A stretch of DNA of 64,000 bases from Salipiger sp. CCB-MM3 (GTDB lineage: Bacteria > Pseudomonadota > Alphaproteobacteria > Rhodobacterales > Rhodobacteraceae). The stretch covers positions 1,115,001-1,179,000 of the forward strand of contig NZ_CP014596.1 of NCBI RefSeq assembly GCF_001687105.1, given 5' to 3'. The translations under genes were made by a program, and so were the position numbers. Positions within the stretch are counted from its first letter, which is position 1, and each line of letters begins with the position of its first letter. Positions 16,727 through 24,978 of the stretch are shown in pieces. The notes beneath the pieces are model-generated. The model was not told the DNA's origin. It did not search any database and saw only the letters and a program-made list of their open reading frames with translations.

Positions 16727-18344
16727 CGCGGTTGAAGAGAACTTCGCCTTCCTGCTGGCCGAGATCGACGGCCAGCTTGCGCGTCTGATTGGCTATTTCG
16801 AAGCGCCCGGTCCCGACACCGCGCGGCAGCTTGTCAGCCGCGCCGGCTATGCGCACAACCTCTCGTCGCGGCTGCGCAAGGCCTGTCTTGCGGCGATGAG
16901 CCGGGGCAAGCGGAGCCGCACGCGGCAACTGCAGCTTGAGGGCATCGACACCATCGCCCGCAATCTTGATCTGATCTCGCGGCTTGCGCGGCGCGGCGTT
17001 CAGCACGCGGAACATGTGCAGCGCCGCAAAACCCTCTGCGCCGAGGCCTATCTCAAACCGCTGCGCATGCTGCGCGCCTCGGTGGCCGGAATTTCCGAAG
17101 CGCTGCAGTCCCGCGACAGCCGTCTGGCGGTGGAGATCGGTGAGGGCAGCGCTGCACTGGAGCGCCTGCGGACGCGGCTCTTTGCTGCCTACACCGCCGA
17201 AATGCCCGGTGCCAAGCATCCCGAGGATCTGGCGCATGCGCTATTGGCGCTGAACGAGATTTGCCGCGCCGGAGAGGCGCTGCAGGCGATCAGCGAGGCG
17301 ATCCTGTCGAACAACCTTGGCCAGAACGTTCAGTTCGAGCGCTATTTCACCCTGCGCAGCGTGCTTGCGGGGATTGGCCCCGAAAAGGATGTCGAGCTTC
17401 GGCCCCTCGCCGAGACGCGCTCCGGAAGCGCGATCTCCGGCGTGCGGATGCGTGACGGGCAGGGCAAGACGGTCGATGCGGTGTTCAAGGATGGCGACCG
17501 CCGGAAGGTCAAGGAAGAGCGGGTCGGGGTGAAAAGCTGGAACTCGGTTTACCCCGGTGTCGCGCCAGAGATCCTCTCTTACGAAAAACGCGGCGGCTCT
17601 GCGGCTCTGCTGATCGAGCACCTAGAGGGCGAGACCTTTGAGGATATCGTGCTGGGCGCTTCGGAGGCGCGGCTTGCCGAGGCGCAGAAGGCGCTGCATC
17701 GGACGGTGCGTGACATCTGGCGGCAGACCCGCAGCGACGAGCCCGCACAGATGAAAGCGATGGAGCAACTGGCCAAGCGGATGCCGGATGTCTACCGTCT
17801 GCACCCGCGGTTTGCTCAGCCGGCGCATTTCGTGCAGGGCCAGAAGGTCGACAGCCTCGACGGGCTGATCGCCGCCGCGGCGCGACGCGAGCGCGACCTG
17901 CCAGCGCCCTTCTCGGTCTATATCCACGGGGATTTCAACCTCGACAACATCATCTACGATGCAGACGAGGGGAAGATCCGCCTGATCGACCTGCATCGCT
18001 CGCGCTACATGGACTATGTGCAGGACGTGTCGGTCTTCATGGTGTCGAACTACCGGCTGCAGGTGCTCGATCCGGTCGCCCGTGCCCGCATCGCATCGGT
18101 CGCCGTGGGGATGCACGAGATGGCCGCCAAATTTGCCAAGCGGCAGAAAGACCCCAGCTTTGAATATCGCCTTGCGCTGGGGCTGGCGCGCTCTTTCGCC
18201 AGTTCCACGCGCTTCGTCATGGACCGCGATCACGCCAAGCGCATGATCCTGCGGTCCCGCTACATTCTGGAAGCCGCGCTGGGCGTGCCCGAGGGCAAGG
18301 AGCCGCGGTTCAAACTTCCCATGAGGATGCTGTTCAGTGACTAA
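16713..18344 (+). CDS. PhoU-like helical domain fused to APH-type kinase (GAK-like operon)
   Basis: 543 residues. Residues about 1-215 are nearly all helical with a PhoU-like spacing (EENFAFLLAEIDGQLARLIGY, HNLSSRLRKACLAAMSRGK). The C-terminal part is an aminoglycoside/choline-kinase fold with catalytic loop HGDFNLDNIIYD and metal site RLIDLHRSRYMDYVQDVS. A GTG start at 16713 is chosen because GGGAGG lies 7 nt upstream; an ATG at 16683 has no such site. It overlaps its neighbours on both sides (14 nt and 8 nt), showing tight coupling with the Nudix and ATP-grasp genes. The phosphorylated substrate is unknown. Confidence 0.8.
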   Translation: MKLPDAVEENFAFLLAEIDGQLARLIGYFEAPGPDTARQLVSRAGYAHNLSSRLRKACLAAMSRGKRSRTRQLQLEGIDTIARNLDLISRLARRGVQHAEHVQRRKTLCAEAYLKPLRMLRASVAGISEALQSRDSRLAVEIGEGSAALERLRTRLFAAYTAEMPGAKHPEDLAHALLALNEICRAGEALQAISEAILSNNLGQNVQFERYFTLRSVLAGIGPEKDVELRPLAETRSGSAISGVRMRDGQGKTVDAVFKDGDRRKVKEERVGVKSWNSVYPGVAPEILSYEKRGGSAALLIEHLEGETFEDIVLGASEARLAEAQKALHRTVRDIWRQTRSDEPAQMKAMEQLAKRMPDVYRLHPRFAQPAHFVQGQKVDSLDGLIAAAARRERDLPAPFSVYIHGDFNLDNIIYDADEGKIRLIDLHRSRYMDYVQDVSVFMVSNYRLQVLDPVARARIASVAVGMHEMAAKFAKRQKDPSFEYRLALGLARSFASSTRFVMDRDHAKRMILRSRYILEAALGVPEGKEPRFKLPMRMLFSD

Positions 18345-19218
18345 GAAGATCGCCGTCATCGGCACCCCTGGCAAATGGTCGACCGAGGCACTGGCCGATG
18401 CGCTCGAAGCGCGGACCGGCTATCGTCAGGTGATCGACATGGCGCGGGTGACGCTGGACCTCGACGCCGGAACGCTGATGTCGGAGGGCATCGATCTTGC
18501 CTCGCTCGACGGGCTGATCCTGAAGAAGGTGGCCGAAACCTACAGCCCCGACGCGCTTGACCGGCTCGAGATGCTGCGCGTGGCCGAGGCGCGCGGCGTG
18601 CGCATCTTCAGCTCCGCCGAACGGGTGCTGCGGCTGATGGACCGGCTGGCCTGCACGGTGACGCTTTCGAACGCCGGGGTGCCCATGCCGCCGACGACGA
18701 TCACCGAAGACCCCGCCGCGGCCCGCGATGCGCTGGAGCGCTACGGTGCCGCGGTGTTCAAGCCGCTCTTCTCGACCAAGGCGCGCGGCATGCTGCTGCT
18801 GGAGCGCGGGGCACCCGATACCGAGGCGCAGATCGCCGCCTTCAAGTCCGAGAACCCGGTGATGTATATTCAGAAGAAGGCGGATCTGTCGGGGCATGAT
18901 CTTGGCATGGTGTTCCTCAACGGCGCGTACGTCTGCACCTATGCCCGGGTCAGCCAGACCGGCAGTTGGAACACAACCATCCATTCGGGCGGCAAATACG
19001 CGCCGTTTGAGCCGGATCCCGAACTGATCGAACTTGGACGCAAGGCGCAGGCGCCCTTTGGGCTCACCTTCACCACGGTCGACATCGCGCTGACCCCGGA
19101 CGGGCCGATCGTCTTCGAAGTCTCGGCCTTCGGCGGCTATAGCGGCGCGCAAAAGGGCTGCGGCATCGACGCGGCGGCGCTGGTGGCAGAGCATGTGATC
19201 AAGGAGGTCTCGGCATGA
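18337..19218 (+). CDS. ATP-grasp enzyme of GAK-like system
   Basis: 293 residues with an RimK/glutathione-synthetase-like ATP-grasp layout: an N-terminal alpha/beta domain (KIAVIGTPGKWSTEALADAL), the small lid with AVFKPLFSTKARGM, and the C-terminal metal-binding region ending PIVFEVSAFGGYSGAQKGCGID. It should join a carboxylate to an amine, thiol or hydroxyl with ATP. It resembles the ATP-grasp protein named in the GAK system, a computationally defined gene set whose function is unknown. The GTG start at 18337 lies 8 nt inside the upstream gene with GAGG upstream. Confidence 0.82.
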   Translation: MTKKIAVIGTPGKWSTEALADALEARTGYRQVIDMARVTLDLDAGTLMSEGIDLASLDGLILKKVAETYSPDALDRLEMLRVAEARGVRIFSSAERVLRLMDRLACTVTLSNAGVPMPPTTITEDPAAARDALERYGAAVFKPLFSTKARGMLLLERGAPDTEAQIAAFKSENPVMYIQKKADLSGHDLGMVFLNGAYVCTYARVSQTGSWNTTIHSGGKYAPFEPDPELIELGRKAQAPFGLTFTTVDIALTPDGPIVFEVSAFGGYSGAQKGCGIDAAALVAEHVIKEVSA

Positions 19219-20294
19219 AGTCCACGCGCGACGTATTGGACCGGCTCGACCTGACCCAAGCCACCTCGGCACCGCCGTTTCACCTCGCCGTGGGGCCCGT
19301 CCGGATCAGCGTGTTCTGCCCGCAAGGGCCCTTGCGCGAGGCCCTCGTCGGCTATTTCGCCCCCGCCCTGAGTGGCCAGCCCGGAGACATCGCGGTGCAT
19401 CTGCTCGAAGGACTGGCGCTGGGTGACGAGCCCGCGTGGTCCGATTGGGCGCGCGAGGGAGGCAAGTCCGGGCGCAAGGATGCGATTTTCGATCTGCAGG
19501 GGGCGCGGCTGATCCGCAAGGTCCGCAGCGGGGTGACCTTTCTGCAATCCCCGGATCATGCCATCGCCTTCGGCCCTCTGGCGCAAAACGAAAGCACGGT
19601 CATCAATTTCATCAACACGCAGGTGCTGAACGCCTGCCTGCGTGAGGGCTGGCAGCTGTGCCACGCGGCGGCGGTCGCCGGGGCGCGGCGGTCGCTGGCA
19701 ATCGCGGGGCTGTCGGGGGGCGGCAAATCCACGTCGATCCTGCGGATGATGGATATTGCGGACACGCGCTTTGTGTCGAACGACCGGGTGCTGGTGCGCG
19801 GCGGCGCACCGGCGCGGGCTCTGGGCATTCCCAAGCACCCGCGCATCAACCCCGGCACGATCCTCGGCAACCCGCGCCTGCAGGGCCTGCTCAGCGCCGA
19901 ACGGCGGGCAGAGCTGGCGACGATGCCGATTGCGGAGCTTTGGGACCTTGAGGAGAAATACGATCTCATCATCCCCGAGGTCTATGGGCCCGGAAGGGTG
20001 TGCTATGAGGCGCCGCTCACCGATTTCTGGGTGCTCAACTGGAGCCGGGAGAGCGACGCACCGACGGCGCTGACGCCCGTCGATCTGGCAGACCGCCCGG
20101 ACCTGCTGGGCGCGATCATGAAAAGCCCGGGGCCGTTCTATCAGCATTCGGATGGCCGCTTCGAGCCCAATGGCGCCGCGCCGGTGCCCGCGCCTTATCT
20201 TGAGGCGTTGCGCGATGTGCGGGTCTTCGAGGTGTCGGGCAGGGTGGATTTCGATGCGCTCGCGGCAGAGGGGCGCGCCTTGCTCGATGCCTGA
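19215..20294 (+). CDS. HprK-related kinase (type B, GAK-like system)
   Basis: 359 residues. A glycine-rich P-loop GLSGGGKST near residues 165-173 follows a conserved His segment (LCHAAAV), and VSNDRVLVRG about 20 residues later matches the layout of HPr kinase/phosphorylase relatives. It lacks the N-terminal HprK domain, so it is one of the stand-alone HprK-related kinases that do not act on HPr. It may phosphorylate a protein or small-molecule partner made by this operon. The ATG overlaps the ATP-grasp stop (ATGA). Confidence 0.82.
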   Translation: MKSTRDVLDRLDLTQATSAPPFHLAVGPVRISVFCPQGPLREALVGYFAPALSGQPGDIAVHLLEGLALGDEPAWSDWAREGGKSGRKDAIFDLQGARLIRKVRSGVTFLQSPDHAIAFGPLAQNESTVINFINTQVLNACLREGWQLCHAAAVAGARRSLAIAGLSGGGKSTSILRMMDIADTRFVSNDRVLVRGGAPARALGIPKHPRINPGTILGNPRLQGLLSAERRAELATMPIAELWDLEEKYDLIIPEVYGPGRVCYEAPLTDFWVLNWSRESDAPTALTPVDLADRPDLLGAIMKSPGPFYQHSDGRFEPNGAAPVPAPYLEALRDVRVFEVSGRVDFDALAAEGRALLDA

Positions 20295-20985
20295 AGCCAA
20301 TGCAGAGCCCGCCTATGTCGCGATCCTGCGGCACGGGGCCTATCACCAGCAGCCGGGCGCGCCTTCGGCCCGCCAGCCGCATCCGCTGACCGAGGAGGGG
20401 CTTTCGCAGGCACGCGCTGCGGGTGTCGCGCTGGCCGCAATCATCGCCGAGCGGGGGCTGACGCTTTCGCCGGTGCTCTATGCCTCGCGGCAGCTGCGCG
20501 CGTGGCAGACCGCCGAGGAAATTCGCAAGGAGCTGACCGCGCAAGGTCATCAGGCGCTGCGCATCGCCGAGACTTCCGATCTTGCCGAGCGCGGTCTTGG
20601 CTGTGCCGCCAATATGACGGTGCCGCAGATCGAGGCGGCGCTGGCCGCCGATCCGCGCTATGCCGCACCGCCGCCGGGCTGGAAGTCCGACAGCATGTAC
20701 CGCCTGCCCTTGGAAGGGGCGGAAAGTCTGATGGAGGCCGGGCAGCGCGTCGCGGATCATCTGCGCCGCAGCGCCGTGCCGGGCAGGCTGACGATCCACG
20801 CCGGTCACGGGGCCTCGTTCCGCCATGCCTGCCACCACCTCGGCCTGCTGGCACAAAAAGAGATCGCCCAACTCTCGATGTTTCACGCAAGGCCGTTACT
20901 TCTGTGTCATGATGCCGATGGTAGATGGCGTCATTTGGCTGGCGCGTGGAAGGTCAGGGCTCCGAAAGAGGACCCGATCGACTGA
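20287..20985 (+). CDS. Histidine phosphatase family protein
   Basis: 232 residues of the phosphoglycerate-mutase-like histidine phosphatase fold. The catalytic motif is LRHGAY near residue 17; YASRQLRAWQTAEEI supplies the second conserved Arg, and HAGHGASFRHACHHLG holds the second catalytic His. The start at 20287 overlaps the kinase stop by 8 nt. Pairing an HprK-like kinase with a phosphatase fits reversible phosphorylation within this operon, which is inference. Confidence 0.87.
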   Translation: MPEANAEPAYVAILRHGAYHQQPGAPSARQPHPLTEEGLSQARAAGVALAAIIAERGLTLSPVLYASRQLRAWQTAEEIRKELTAQGHQALRIAETSDLAERGLGCAANMTVPQIEAALAADPRYAAPPPGWKSDSMYRLPLEGAESLMEAGQRVADHLRRSAVPGRLTIHAGHGASFRHACHHLGLLAQKEIAQLSMFHARPLLLCHDADGRWRHLAGAWKVRAPKEDPID

Positions 20986-21012
20986 GCCGGCACCGCAGCG
21001 AGAGGCCGGACC

Positions 21013-22344
21013 ATGTACAGCAGCCGTCAGACCAGTATCCGTCAGGCCAGCAGCCATGAGATCAGCGCGTCCGCGCGTCTTCTGCCGCAGGTCTTCGATC
21101 CCGAGCGCTGCCTGTCCGATCTGCCGCGCGAGATCGAGCCATGGCCCGGCGCAGGGGCGCAGCCGCAGATCTCTGCCTGCCTTGCCCGCGCGCGCCAGCA
21201 CGGCGGCTGGCGCTGGCCCGAGCGCCCGGTGATCTTCGTGTCCGACCCGCATGCGGATGCCGAGGGGCTGCTGCGCTCGCTGATCGCCGGCGGGGTGATC
21301 CGCCGCGAGGGAGGACGGATCGGGCTCACCCGCTTTGGCCAGAGCGCGCGGATCATCCTTGGCGGGGACAGTTTCGACAAGGGCCCGAGCAATCTTGCGC
21401 TGCTCGACGCGCTCGGCGCGCTGCGGGGCATTGGGGCGGACCTGCACATCCTTGCCGGGAACCACGATCTGCGCATGCGGATGGCGGTGGACGCGCTGCG
21501 CGGGCCGCGCCATGCGCTCAACGAACATCTGTTCGTGCGGATGGGGCGCAAGATCCTGCCCGCGCTGCGCGAGGTGCTTGAGCGTTTCGTCACCCCCGCC
21601 GATCTGGCCGCGATGCCGGATGAGGCGGCCTGCCGCGCCCGGCTCTTGCCCGGCGAGGACTGGGCCGCGCGCTTTGCCAAGGCCGCCCGCCCGGAACTGC
21701 GCGCCAAGGTCATCGCCAAGGAGGTCGACAAGCTCGAGGAGAAGCTGCGCAAGTTCGACCGCGAACTGGCGCGGGCCGGGCTCAGCCATCGCCAGACGCT
21801 GGCGTCGGTGCTGAAGTGCTATGAGGTTTTCTTCAAGCCGGGCGGTGCCTATGCGTGGTTCTACGAGGCGATGGATGTGGTGACCCGCAGCGGCTCGCTG
21901 CTCTTCGTGCATGCGGGGCTCTGCGACGATATGTGCGCGCTGCTCGCCAGCGAGGGCGTCGAGGCGGTGAACACGCGCTATCAGGCTGGGGCCGAACGGG
22001 CCTCGCTGGGGTTCTACTTCGGGCCGCTGGCGAACCTCGTGCGCACGAAATACCGCGTCACCGACTGCCAACTGACCGAGCGGGGCGTCACCGCGCTGCA
22101 CGAGGCGGGCATCCATATGGTGGTGCAGGGCCATGTGAACAGCCACGAAGGCCAGCGCCTGCTGGCCAAGCGCGGGCTGCTGCATCTGGAGGGCGACGTT
22201 ACGCTGGATCGCGCCTCGCGCCGCCTCGAGGGGCTCGACGGGATCGGCGCCGGGGCCACCTTGATTTTTCCGTCCGGGGATGTGATCGGTCTGAGCAGGG
22301 ACTATCCGCGCGCCAAACATTTCGCGCCGGACCGGATGATCTGA
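21013..22344 (+). CDS. Metallophosphoesterase (calcineurin-like) of GAK-like operon
   Basis: 443 residues. The binuclear metal site is laid out as VSDPHADAEG, GGDSFDKGPSN and GNHDLRMRM, with later His ligands in HAGL and QGHVNSHEGQ. This order matches the PPP/calcineurin-like family. There is an N-terminal extension of about 70 residues and a charged helical insertion around residues 190-260 (EVDKLEEKLRKFDREL). It sits 27 nt after the histidine phosphatase gene, giving the operon two phosphatases of unrelated folds. Confidence 0.85.
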   Translation: MYSSRQTSIRQASSHEISASARLLPQVFDPERCLSDLPREIEPWPGAGAQPQISACLARARQHGGWRWPERPVIFVSDPHADAEGLLRSLIAGGVIRREGGRIGLTRFGQSARIILGGDSFDKGPSNLALLDALGALRGIGADLHILAGNHDLRMRMAVDALRGPRHALNEHLFVRMGRKILPALREVLERFVTPADLAAMPDEAACRARLLPGEDWAARFAKAARPELRAKVIAKEVDKLEEKLRKFDRELARAGLSHRQTLASVLKCYEVFFKPGGAYAWFYEAMDVVTRSGSLLFVHAGLCDDMCALLASEGVEAVNTRYQAGAERASLGFYFGPLANLVRTKYRVTDCQLTERGVTALHEAGIHMVVQGHVNSHEGQRLLAKRGLLHLEGDVTLDRASRRLEGLDGIGAGATLIFPSGDVIGLSRDYPRAKHFAPDRMI

Positions 22345-22368
22345 CACGCGGCAGCACGGGGAAAGCTG

Positions 22369-22641
22369 ATGGGCGGCTCGACGAAGCGTTTTACGCATGA
22401 ATCCTTGCAGGATTCCAAGACGATCAAGACGCTTCTGTCTTCGCTGGCCAAGGGGTTTTCCAAGGGCGAGATGACGCTGGGCGACGAGGGGGACGAGCTT
22501 GTCCTGAAACCCGGCGGACTGATGAACGTGCGGATCAAGGCGGATCGCGAGGATGGCACATCCACCGTCAGCCTGCGCGTGACATGGTCCGACCCCGCCG
22601 AGCCGGATCTCAAAAAGGGTGCGCCCCGCGTCGAAAGCTGA
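22369..22641 (+). CDS. amphi-Trp domain protein
   Basis: A 90-residue single-domain protein. The pattern FTHESLQDSKTIKTLLSSLA followed by GFSKGEMTLGD, a P-GL segment and a final SLRVTW matches the amphi-Trp domain, a short module found next to GAK-system genes and in halophiles, with an amphipathic strand ending in a conserved Trp. No enzymatic residues are visible, so a partner or substrate-carrier role is possible. It is the last gene of the operon, 24 nt after the phosphoesterase. Confidence 0.82.
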   Translation: MGGSTKRFTHESLQDSKTIKTLLSSLAKGFSKGEMTLGDEGDELVLKPGGLMNVRIKADREDGTSTVSLRVTWSDPAEPDLKKGAPRVES

Positions 22642-22723
22642 GCTAGGTCATAGCTTGGCAGGGCGGCGCTGGCGGCTGCGATGAGGCCGTGCCGGGCCTT
22701 GTGGCCTGTGCTTGCCTCGCCGG

Positions 22724-24853
22724 TCACTCTGCGGCGTTGGCCAGCCCGGCCAGCTTGTCGATCAGCCGGTCGAGGTCGAAGGGCTTTTGCACCACGTCCA
22801 CGTCCGAGGCGGGCAGTTCGTCCCCCAGTGCCACGCCCTCGTCGTATCCGGTGACGAAGACGACCTTCAGCGTCGGGCGCGCCTGTCTCGCGGCTTGCGC
22901 CAGTTGCCGACCGTTCATTCCCTTGGGCAGGCCGACATCGGTCAGCAGCAGGTCGATCGCCGCCTCAGTGGCCAGCACGTCCAGCGCCTCGGTGCCGGTG
23001 CCTGCCTCGAGCACGGTAAACCCGCGGTCGCGCAGGGCGTCGACCACCACCATACGCACGAGGATTTCATCCTCGACCACGAGGATGGTCTTGCCCGAGG
23101 CATCAGGCACCGCGCGGCCCTCGGCCGCGAGGGGCTGCGCGTCTTCGGCGGGTGCGAGGCTGCGCGGCAGCAGCAGTGACACGGTGGTGCCCGTGCCTTT
23201 CTCGGACCGGATCACCGCCGCGCCGCCGGTCTGCTGCGCAAAGCCATAGACCATCGACAGACCCAGCCCGGTGCCTTCGCCCATCGGTTTGGTGGTGAAG
23301 AACGGATCGAAGGCGCGGGCGATCTGGCTTGGGTCCATGCCGGTGCCCGTATCCGTCACCGAAACCTCGACATAGTCGCCCGGCGCGAGGTCGCCTTCCT
23401 GCGCCTGATCCGCCTCGCGGGTGCAATTGTCGATGCGGATCGTCAGTTGCCCGCCCTCGGGCATCGCATCGCGGGCATTGATGCAGAGGTTCAGCAGGGC
23501 GTTCTCCAGCTGGTTCGGATCCACATGGGTGGGCCAGACATCATCAGACGCAACGGTGGAAACCTCGATATGCGGGCCCATGGTGCGCTGCACCAGTTCC
23601 TCCATGCCGCGCGTGAGCTGCACGAGGTCCGTCGGCTTGGGGGCGAGCGATTGCTGGCGCGAGAAGGCCAGAAGGCGCTGGGTGACATGGGCGGCGCGGT
23701 CGGTCGCGCTTTTGGCGGCGTCGAGATATTTGGCGAGATCGTCGCTGCGCCCCTCGTCCAGACGCTTGCGCATCATCTCCAGCGACCCCGAGCAGGCCGC
23801 CAGCAGGTTGTTGAAATCATGCGCGAGCCCGCCGGTAAGCTGTCCCACCGCTTCCATCTTGTGCGCCTGCCGCAGCGCCTCTTCCTTGGCCATCAACTCG
23901 TTGGTCTGCTCGGTGACGCGCTGTTCCAGCGTCTCGTTGAGGCGCGAGAGCTCGGCAATGGCACGGTCGCGCTCGGCCTCGACTGCGCGGCGCGCGTCGA
24001 TGTTCATCAGAACGCCAGAAAAGGTCTTGGGCTTGCCGTCGCGGTCATGTTCGACGCTGCCGTTGGCCTCGATCCAGTGATACGCGCCGTCGGCCTGAAG
24101 CACGCGGAACTGCTGGGCATAGGGGCCACCGGCGGCAAGCGTCTCGTTGATCCGCTGCAGCAGCGTGTTCTTGTCCTCTGGGTGGACATTGGTGACCAGA
24201 ATATCGAGGGTCAGCGCCGCGCGGTCCTGCTCGGGGGCAAGCCCCATGGCCTCCGCAAGTGCTTCATCGACGATGAATGCATTCGCGGGCACGTCCCACA
24301 CCCAAGTGCCGACGATGGCACCCGCGGCAAGCGCCAGATTGACCCGCGCTTCGTTTTCCCGCGCCCGCGTCTCGCTCTCGCGGATTTCCGCCTCGGCGCG
24401 CTTGCGGTCGGTGACATCGCGAAACAGCACCGCGACCTGGCCAAGGCTTTCCGGCTCCACCCGCCGGGCGGATACCTCGATGAAGCGGCCGATCTCCGAG
24501 AACTGGCGTTCAAAGCGGATCGCCTTTCCCGTCGCAAGCACCTCGCCGTAAATCTTCACCCACTCGCGCCCGTCGTTGGGGGCCACATCAAAGACCGTCT
24601 TGCCGACGATCCCCTGAATGCCGGTGTGCCGCTCGTAGCCCGAGTTGGCCTCAATGTGCACGTAGTCCGAAAGCGGACCGTCTGGGCCATCAATGAATTG
24701 GATGATGCAAAACCCGTCGTCGATGATTTCGAAGAGCGCGCGATAGCCGGCCTCGCGGCGCTCCCTCTCGTTCTGCGTCCTTTGATCATCGGATGCAGGG
24801 TCGGAGGTTTCTGCCGGTGAAGGCCGTCTTGGTTTGAAGAGCGAAAAACGCAT
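22724..24853 (-). CDS. PAS hybrid sensor histidine kinase with receiver domain
   Basis: 709 residues, apparently cytosolic (no membrane helix). Order: two PAS-type sensor domains (about 50-165 and 175-300, the second ending YHWIEANGSVEHDRDGKP), a coiled coil, a dimerisation/phospho-acceptor helix with QLTGGLAHDFNNLL, a HATPase with NARDAMPEGG and GEGTGLGLSMVYGF, then a C-terminal receiver with VVEDE, LLTDVGLP and VQKPFD. The start at 24853 is preferred because GAGG lies just upstream; an ATG 13 codons earlier is possible. No cognate response regulator is adjacent, and the signal is unknown. Confidence 0.9.
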   Translation of the reverse strand: MRFSLFKPRRPSPAETSDPASDDQRTQNERERREAGYRALFEIIDDGFCIIQFIDGPDGPLSDYVHIEANSGYERHTGIQGIVGKTVFDVAPNDGREWVKIYGEVLATGKAIRFERQFSEIGRFIEVSARRVEPESLGQVAVLFRDVTDRKRAEAEIRESETRARENEARVNLALAAGAIVGTWVWDVPANAFIVDEALAEAMGLAPEQDRAALTLDILVTNVHPEDKNTLLQRINETLAAGGPYAQQFRVLQADGAYHWIEANGSVEHDRDGKPKTFSGVLMNIDARRAVEAERDRAIAELSRLNETLEQRVTEQTNELMAKEEALRQAHKMEAVGQLTGGLAHDFNNLLAACSGSLEMMRKRLDEGRSDDLAKYLDAAKSATDRAAHVTQRLLAFSRQQSLAPKPTDLVQLTRGMEELVQRTMGPHIEVSTVASDDVWPTHVDPNQLENALLNLCINARDAMPEGGQLTIRIDNCTREADQAQEGDLAPGDYVEVSVTDTGTGMDPSQIARAFDPFFTTKPMGEGTGLGLSMVYGFAQQTGGAAVIRSEKGTGTTVSLLLPRSLAPAEDAQPLAAEGRAVPDASGKTILVVEDEILVRMVVVDALRDRGFTVLEAGTGTEALDVLATEAAIDLLLTDVGLPKGMNGRQLAQAARQARPTLKVVFVTGYDEGVALGDELPASDVDVVQKPFDLDRLIDKLAGLANAAE

Positions 24854-24978
24854 CACGGCCTCGGGCGATTGCAAAGTGTCACAAGTCAGCATGTAGATGC
24901 GCGCGTGCCGTAGCAAAGCCCTTTCGGGCGAGTGTCACTGTCTTGCACCACTTATGTTGTGGCAGCGCGGTCGGGTGG

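Noticed and set aside
22642..22723. Dyad GGCC-TTGT-GGCC after the amphi-Trp gene as a terminator
   Set aside because: The stem is short, with no T-tract; it resembles the 3569-3599 terminator core but cannot be supported.
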